From Novosphingobium kunmingense (GTDB lineage: Bacteria > Pseudomonadota > Alphaproteobacteria > Sphingomonadales > Sphingomonadaceae), in NCBI RefSeq assembly GCF_002813245.1, contig NZ_PHUF01000002.1, forward strand, positions 372,001 to 436,000: DNA of 64,000 nucleotides, written 5' to 3'. The position numbers and the translations under genes were made by a program. Positions 55,484 through 64,000 of this stretch are shown here, one piece after another. The stretch's first letter is position 1, and each line of letters opens with the position of its first letter. The notes beneath the pieces were generated by a model. The model was not told the origin of the DNA. It searched no databases and saw nothing but the letters and a program-made list of their open reading frames with translations.

Positions 55484-55921
55484 TCAGCAGGACGGGTGGG
55501 ACAGCTTGTCGACGCGGGGGCCATGGCGACCCCCGGCGAACTGGCCGGCAAGAAAGGCGTCGAGACAGGCCTTGGCCATGTCTTCACCGGTCAGGCGCGC
55601 GCCCATGGCGATGACGTTGGCATCGTTGTGTTCGCGCGCCAGCGTGGCGGAATAGGGTTCGCAGACCAGCGCGCAGCGGCAAGCGGGGTTGCGGTTGACG
55701 GCAATCGAAATGCCGATGCCCGATCCGCACAGCGCCACGCCGAATTCGGCGATACCCTCGGCCACGACCGAGGCCAGCTTGTATCCGAAATCCGGATAGT
55801 CGACCCGGTCAGCCGTGTCCGGGCCAAGGTCGGCGACCTCGTGCCCCTGTTCGATCAGGTATTCGCGCAGGGCGGCCTTGAGGTCGACGGCGGCGTGATC
55901 GGAAGCGATAGCGATGCGCAT
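55484..55921 (-). CDS. rpiB: Ribose 5-phosphate isomerase B
   Basis: RpiB interconverts ribose 5-phosphate and ribulose 5-phosphate. The 145-residue protein begins MRIAIASDHAAVDLKAALRE. It has ALCGSGIGISIAVNRNPACR (anion hole and catalytic Cys), AREHNDANVIAMGARLTGED and the C-terminal RHGPRVDKLS. It is the first gene of the series with glyA, 12 bases apart. Confidence 0.95.
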   Translation of the reverse strand: MRIAIASDHAAVDLKAALREYLIEQGHEVADLGPDTADRVDYPDFGYKLASVVAEGIAEFGVALCGSGIGISIAVNRNPACRCALVCEPYSATLAREHNDANVIAMGARLTGEDMAKACLDAFLAGQFAGGRHGPRVDKLSHPSC

Positions 55922-56238
55922 GGATCAGGATCCTGCTGAATGGAGAGTCGGGCCTGCCATTAGGCGCATGGGCGCGCCAAGGCCAGCCACGAGAGGAAAG
56001 GCAGCAGGATGATTGCAGCGGACGCAGGGCACGGCGCACCTCGAATGGTTCGATCGGGAGTGCCCAGACGAGCGGCTTTCGAGGGTCACGCTCCACGGCG
56101 GTGCTCCGCCTGCCTCGTCAGTCACGTGACGCGCGCTCAATAAGGGCGCGCGGGCGGGATGTAAAGCCGCCCACCGCGCTGTGGACCGCCCCATCGGGCC
56201 GATTGCACATTTGTCCGGCCGTGCTAGCCCATGCCGCC
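55922..56238. other. Gap between rpiB and the MFS transporter gene
   Basis: No convincing gene lies in these 317 bases. Both flanking genes start here and point outward, so it must contain two promoters. Visible structure: a perfect palindrome GTCACGTGAC at 56121-56130, immediately followed by a GCGCGC/GCGCGC hairpin at 56131-56151. Short open frames on both strands lack coding character. Confidence 0.5.
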
Positions 56239-57822
56239 ATGACGATGACGCTACGCGACAGATCGAGCACTCTGGTTTTCCTTGCTGGCGCGCTGGCCGT
56301 TACCGTCGGCGTCATTCTCCACCTGCCGATGTTCTGGATGGGCCGGATGGATGGCTTCCGCCTGGTCGGGATGCCGATGGACCAGGGCATGATCGTCGGC
56401 ATGGGGCTGATCGTGCTGGGCATTGCCATGGCCGCCTATGGCCTCTTGCCCCGTAACGTCGGCGAGCAGATCCACGCCTCCCGCCACATCAGCGTCGCAG
56501 CGCCCGAAGATGCGCCGCTATCGCCTGCGCATTTCCGCCTGATGGTGGTCCTGGTCGTCGCCCTTGTGATCGACGTGATGAAGCCCGCCTCGCTGGGCTT
56601 CGTCATGCCGGGGTTGAGCGAGGAATATGGCATTCCGCGCTCCGAAGGCGCACTGGTGCCCTTCGCCGCGTTGACCGGGACGGTGATCGGATCGGTCCTG
56701 TGGGGCATCGCCGCCGACCTCTACGGGCGCAAGGCAACGATCCTCCTGTCGGCGATCATGTTCGTCGGCACCTCGATTTGCGGCGCCATGCCCAGCCTCG
56801 AGTGGAACATCGCCATGTGCTTCCTGATGGGGGCGGCGGCGGGCGGAATGTTGCCGGTGACCTACGCCCTGCTGGCCGAAGCCATGCCCAGCCGCCACCG
56901 TGGTTGGTCCCTGGTGCTGGTCGGCGGAATGGGAGCGGCCGGGGGCTATTTCGCGGCGAGCGGCTTTTCTGCCTGGCTCGAGCCGATCTATTCCTGGCGC
57001 ATCCTGTGGCTGCTCAACCTGCCGACCGGGCTTCTGTTGCTGGGGCTGGGCGTGTTCATCCCCGAATCGGCCAAGTTCCTGCTGGCCCGCGGCCGCCGGG
57101 CCGAAGCCCAGGCGGTGATGGCGCGATTCGGCACGGTCAGCCACACCCACGGCAAGGAAGAGGAGGACGTCGACTTCGCTCCGGTCCACGCCGCCGAAAA
57201 TGCGCCGGTGGCCGGCATCTGGTCGCGAGACATGGCGGGAACCTCGCTGGCGTTGACCATGCTCGCGTTGAGCTGGGGCTTCATCAACTTCGGCATCCTG
57301 CTGTGGCTGCCATCGGACTTGGTCGAAAGTGGCGTGCCCAAGGCGGTCGCAGCGGGGCTGATCGCCAAGTCGGCGCTGATCTCGGTCCCCACCGTGCTGG
57401 TCGTAGCGGTACTCTACAGCCGGTGGAGCACGAAGTACTCACTGATCGCGATGACCGCGATCACCGCACTGGGACTTGCCGGGATCGTCGCCCTGAAGGC
57501 CGACGCGGCGCTGCCGCCGTTGCTGTTCGTGACCCTGCTGATCGTCGGGACCAACGGGATGCTGGCGATTGTCCTGCCCTATGCAGCCGAGAACTATCCC
57601 CTGAGCATCCGAGGCCGCGCGACCGGCTGGGTTGCGGCCTGCACCAAGGCCGGCGGCCTGATCGCGCAGGCGCTGGGGATCACAGCGCTGGTGCCCGAAC
57701 TGGGCATGGCGGCGATCGTCGTCGGACTGCCGGTCCTGGCCGCGATCGTCCTCACCTGGCGCTATTGCCGCGAAACCAAGGGCATCGACCTGCGCGACGT
57801 CGACCGCGCGGCCGGCGGCTAG
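56239..57822 (+). CDS. MFS transporter with N-terminal two-helix extension
   Basis: This inner-membrane transporter has 527 residues. Residues 1-75 form an extra module with two helices (STLVFLAGALAVTVGVILHL; MIVGMGLIVLGIAMAAYGLL) joined by a methionine- and histidine-containing loop. The MFS core follows from about residue 98. Its loop motif is GIAADLYGRKATILLSAIMF, the fifth-helix region is RHRGWSLVLVGGMGAAGGYF, and the two halves are divided by a loop around residues 290-320. It resembles the sugar/SV2-type MFS group; the substrate is unknown. It is a single gene that converges on rpoD, with a shared terminator between. Confidence 0.88.
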   Translation: MTMTLRDRSSTLVFLAGALAVTVGVILHLPMFWMGRMDGFRLVGMPMDQGMIVGMGLIVLGIAMAAYGLLPRNVGEQIHASRHISVAAPEDAPLSPAHFRLMVVLVVALVIDVMKPASLGFVMPGLSEEYGIPRSEGALVPFAALTGTVIGSVLWGIAADLYGRKATILLSAIMFVGTSICGAMPSLEWNIAMCFLMGAAAGGMLPVTYALLAEAMPSRHRGWSLVLVGGMGAAGGYFAASGFSAWLEPIYSWRILWLLNLPTGLLLLGLGVFIPESAKFLLARGRRAEAQAVMARFGTVSHTHGKEEEDVDFAPVHAAENAPVAGIWSRDMAGTSLALTMLALSWGFINFGILLWLPSDLVESGVPKAVAAGLIAKSALISVPTVLVVAVLYSRWSTKYSLIAMTAITALGLAGIVALKADAALPPLLFVTLLIVGTNGMLAIVLPYAAENYPLSIRGRATGWVAACTKAGGLIAQALGITALVPELGMAAIVVGLPVLAAIVLTWRYCRETKGIDLRDVDRAAGG

Positions 57823-57830
57823 TAACGAAA

Positions 57831-57856
57831 GACGGCGGAACCGCAGTCCCGCCGTC
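57831..57856. terminator. Bidirectional terminator between the MFS gene and rpoD
   Basis: GACGGCGG and CCGCCGTC form a perfect 8-base stem around a 10-base loop, flanked by CGAAA on the left and CTTCG on the right. It lies 8 bases after the MFS stop and 25 bases after the rpoD stop, so it can serve both converging transcripts. Confidence 0.75.
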
Positions 57857-57881
57857 CTTCGTGTTCTCCGGTTCCGACCGC

Positions 57882-59900
<2,019 letters not shown>

Positions 59901-59916
59901 CAGTCCGCCATACTAA

Positions 59917-61769
<1,853 letters not shown>

Positions 61770-61770
<1 letters not shown>

Positions 61771-62222
61771 CAGGCCAGGGCGGCTTTGACCAGGCCGCTC
61801 GCCTTGCCCATGTCGATCTGGGTGCCGTGGCGGGCCTTCAGTTCGGCAATCACCTTGCCCATGTCCTTCATGCCCGCCGCGCCGGTATCGACGATGATCG
61901 CGGCGATGGCGGCGTTTACTTCGTCCTCGCCCATCTGCTGGGGAAGGAACTCCTCGATAACCGTCAGTTCGACCTTTTCGGCATCGGCGAGTTCCTGGCG
62001 GCCACCCTGTTCGTAGAGCGTGATCGATTCGCGGCGCTGCTTGGCCATTTTCTGCAGGACGTCGACCACCAGGGCATCGTCATCGGGCGTGGTCGTGGCG
62101 GTGCGCAGTTCGATGTCCTTGTCCTTGAGCTTGGCCAGGATCAGGCGAACGGCGTTGAGGCGGGGCTTGTCGCCGGCCTTCATGGCGGCGACCTGCGCGG
62201 CCTTGATCGAGTCGCGAAGCAT
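61770..62222 (-). CDS. GatB/YqeY domain-containing protein
   Basis: This 150-residue helical protein begins MLRDSIKAAQVAAMKAGDKP. It continues KQRRESITLYEQGGRQELAD, EEFLPQQMGEDEVNAAIAAI and MGKVIAELKARHGTQIDMGK, the typical YqeY pattern that shares the GatB tail domain found in tRNA amidotransferases. Its direct function is not established. The start at 62222 agrees with the family; the frame runs upstream but without a good start. It is first in the yqeY-dnaG-rpoD operon and divergent from carA. Confidence 0.93.
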
Positions 62223-62380
62223 GTCTGTGTGGTTTCCTGCGTGAATGCGTATGCGAGAATGGGGAAAGGCGGACACTAGCCCAAAGATTCTGGTTTTCCT
62301 AGGTTGACCCTGCCCCCCAAGGCGTCTAGCCGCCGAGCCTTAGCAACATCGCCAAAACCAAGCCAACGGAGCGCCCCACA

Positions 62381-63547
62381 ATGGCCGACGCCGCCTCTTC
62401 GCACGCACCCCAACCGCAGGGTGCGACGGGAGTCCTTGTGCTCGCCGACGGGACGGTCCTGTGGGGCCGTGGCTTCGGCGCCGAAGGCAGCGCGGTGGGC
62501 GAAGTGTGCTTCAACACCGCCATGACCGGATACCAGGAGGTGATGACCGATCCCTCCTACGCCGCCCAGATCGTGACCTTCACTTTCCCGCACATCGGCA
62601 ACGTCGGGGTGAACGAGGAAGACCTTGAGGCCCATGTCGATGGCGCCGTGGGCTGCGTGGTGCGCGAAGACGTGACTGCGCCCAGCAACTTCCGCTCCGA
62701 AGGCTCGTTCGGGGACTGGCTGGCGGCCAAGGGCAAGATCGGCCTGTCGGGGGTGGACACCCGCGCGCTGACCCGCCGCATCCGCCTGTCGGGCGCGCCC
62801 AACGCGGTGATCGCGCACAGCGAGGACGGAGCGTTCGACATTCCCGCGCTGGTCAAGCGCGCCGCCGACTGGCCGGGACTGGAAGGCATGGACCTTGCCC
62901 GCGTGGTCAGCCGCACCGCCAGCGAGGACTGGGAAGGCGGCGTCTGGACTCTGGGCAAGGGCTACGCCGCCGAGACCGGCGCCGCACGCCCCCACGTCGT
63001 CGCGATCGATTACGGCGCGAAGGACAATATCTTTAGAAGCCTGGTGAAGGCCGGGGCGCAGGTCACCGTGGTACCCGCGCAGACGCCGCTTGACGCGGTG
63101 CTCGCGCTGAAGCCTGACGGGGTGTTCCTCTCCAACGGCCCGGGCGATCCGGCGGCGACCGGCGAATACGCCGTGCCGGTGATCCAGGGGCTGCTCGAAC
63201 GCGACATTCCGCTGTTCGGCATCTGCCTTGGCCACCAGATGCTCGGCCTCGCCGCCGGGGCCACGACGACCAAGATGCACCAGGGCCACCGCGGCGCCAA
63301 CCATCCGGTCAAGCGGCTGGAAGACGGGGTGGTCGAAATCACCTCGATGAACCACGGCTTCGCGGTCGATAACGCCGCACTGCCCGCCGGGGTCGAGGAG
63401 ACCCACGTCAGCCTGTTCGACGGCAGCAACTGCGGCATCGCCATCACCGGCAAGAATGCCTTCGGGGTGCAGTACCATCCCGAGGCAAGCCCCGGGCCGC
63501 AGGACAGTTTCTACCTCTTCGAAAAGTTCATTGGATCGCTCGGCTAA
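62381..63547 (+). CDS. carA: Carbamoyl-phosphate synthase small subunit
   Basis: CarA is the glutaminase subunit that supplies ammonia to CarB for pyrimidine and arginine synthesis. The 388-residue protein has [20 protein letters not shown] in its N-terminal domain. The class I glutamine amidotransferase nucleophile is in [20 protein letters not shown], and the catalytic His/Glu lie in [14 protein letters not shown]. The start is at [15 protein letters not shown]. Its stop overlaps the carB ATG by one base. Confidence 0.97.
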   Translation: MADAASSHAPQPQGATGVLVLADGTVLWGRGFGAEGSAVGEVCFNTAMTGYQEVMTDPSYAAQIVTFTFPHIGNVGVNEEDLEAHVDGAVGCVVREDVTAPSNFRSEGSFGDWLAAKGKIGLSGVDTRALTRRIRLSGAPNAVIAHSEDGAFDIPALVKRAADWPGLEGMDLARVVSRTASEDWEGGVWTLGKGYAAETGAARPHVVAIDYGAKDNIFRSLVKAGAQVTVVPAQTPLDAVLALKPDGVFLSNGPGDPAATGEYAVPVIQGLLERDIPLFGICLGHQMLGLAAGATTTKMHQGHRGANHPVKRLEDGVVEITSMNHGFAVDNAALPAGVEETHVSLFDGSNCGIAITGKNAFGVQYHPEASPGPQDSFYLFEKFIGSLG

Positions 63548-64000
63548 TGCCCAAACGCACTGACATCTCCTCGATCCTCGTCATCGGCGCCGGGCCGATC
63601 ATTATCGGCCAGGCGTGCGAGTTCGACTATTCGGGCACGCAAGCGATCAAGGCGCTGAAGGAGGAGGGCTACCGCGTGGTCCTCGTCAACTCCAACCCGG
63701 CGACGATCATGACCGATCCCGAGTTCGCCGACGCGACCTATATCGAGCCGATCACCCCCGACGTCGTCGCCAAGATCATCGAGAAGGAGCGTCCCGACGC
63801 GCTGCTGCCGACGATGGGCGGGCAGACCGCGCTGAACACCGCGCTGGCGCTGTTCAACGACGGCACGCTGGAGAAGTTCGGCGTGCAGATGATCGGCGCC
63901 GATGCCGACGCGATCGACAAGGCCGAGGATCGCCAGCGCTTCCGCGAGGCGATGGACAAGATTGGCCTGGAATCCGCGCGCAGCGGCGTGGCGCATACGG
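63547..64000 (+). CDS. carB: Carbamoyl-phosphate synthase large subunit (5' part, cut by window edge)
   Basis: The first 151 residues of CarB are present: [60 protein letters not shown] and [20 protein letters not shown]. These are the conserved N-terminal carboxyphosphate-domain motifs. The frame is open to the right edge. The ATG overlaps the carA TAA (TAATG), so the two subunits are translated together. Confidence 0.97.
   Translation, partial: MPKRTDISSILVIGAGPIIIGQACEFDYSGTQAIKALKEEGYRVVLVNSNPATIMTDPEFADATYIEPITPDVVAKIIEKERPDALLPTMGGQTALNTALALFNDGTLEKFGVQMIGADADAIDKAEDRQRFREAMDKIGLESARSGVAHT

Noticed and set aside
55925..56194. Minus-strand open frames upstream of rpiB
   Set aside because: They have no family resemblance, poor composition and no ribosome-binding site; treated as promoter region.

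Overview
The window is GC-rich, densely packed chromosomal DNA with almost no intergenic space and no insertion sequences, phage genes or CRISPR arrays. Several features point to an alphaproteobacterium of the order Sphingomonadales, Novosphingobium- or Erythrobacter-like. These include the alphaproteobacterial forms of PstC/PstA, RpsD and LeuA, a UrcA-family protein, a COQ4-type ubiquinone protein, an AHH-domain protein and a yqeY-dnaG-rpoD cluster. The exact genus is an inference.

Layout. 1-6567 is a phosphate-starvation locus: pstSCAB on the minus strand (pstB cut by the window edge), the sensor kinase phoR, and between them a divergently read DUF2490 outer-membrane barrel gene. The pstS/DUF2490 intergenic region carries Pho-box-like direct repeats facing both ways. 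6633-6814 holds two adjacent tRNA-Glu genes (anticodons CTC and TTC). 6893-13059 holds recJ, a flavodoxin-like protein, an unknown protein, an AHH nuclease-like protein, nitronate monooxygenase, a MOSC protein and UrcA. An RTX-repeat protein follows at 13060-13809.

13806-22146 is an accessory catabolic island. A TetR regulator lies between a minus-strand pair (amidohydrolase, iron-type alcohol dehydrogenase) and a plus-strand run (SDR, ACAD10/11-like acyl-CoA dehydrogenase, SDR, acyl-CoA ligase, zinc alcohol dehydrogenase). This is the best candidate for an undescribed pathway. leuA follows, preceded by a leucine-rich leader peptide, and then a PilZ protein. A second accessory run on the plus strand (24524-27960) encodes a serine hydrolase, a thioesterase, an HD-domain protein that resembles diiron oxygenases, and an epoxide hydrolase. 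YceI and an amino-acid permease come next.

30425-33769 is the branched-chain amino-acid operon ilvB-ilvN-ilvC, with a terminator-like hairpin upstream. 33921-44658 is mostly housekeeping: miaA and serB (overlapping divergent starts), a ferric-reductase-like membrane protein, COQ4, purL plus DUF3052, two membrane proteins, xseB, a polyprenyl synthase, coaD, a secreted cyclophilin and queA. 44622-48938 is another accessory stretch (TetR, carotenoid oxygenase, ABC exporter, globin-like protein). 48949 onward returns to core functions: tgt, an aldolase-family protein, nitroreductase, rpsD, trmJ, nrdR, glyA, rpiB, an MFS transporter, rpoD, dnaG, yqeY, carA and the start of carB.

All calls come from reading the sequence and its translations. 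No database search was run, so function below family level is inferred. GC-rich DNA produces long open frames opposite real genes; these were left out.
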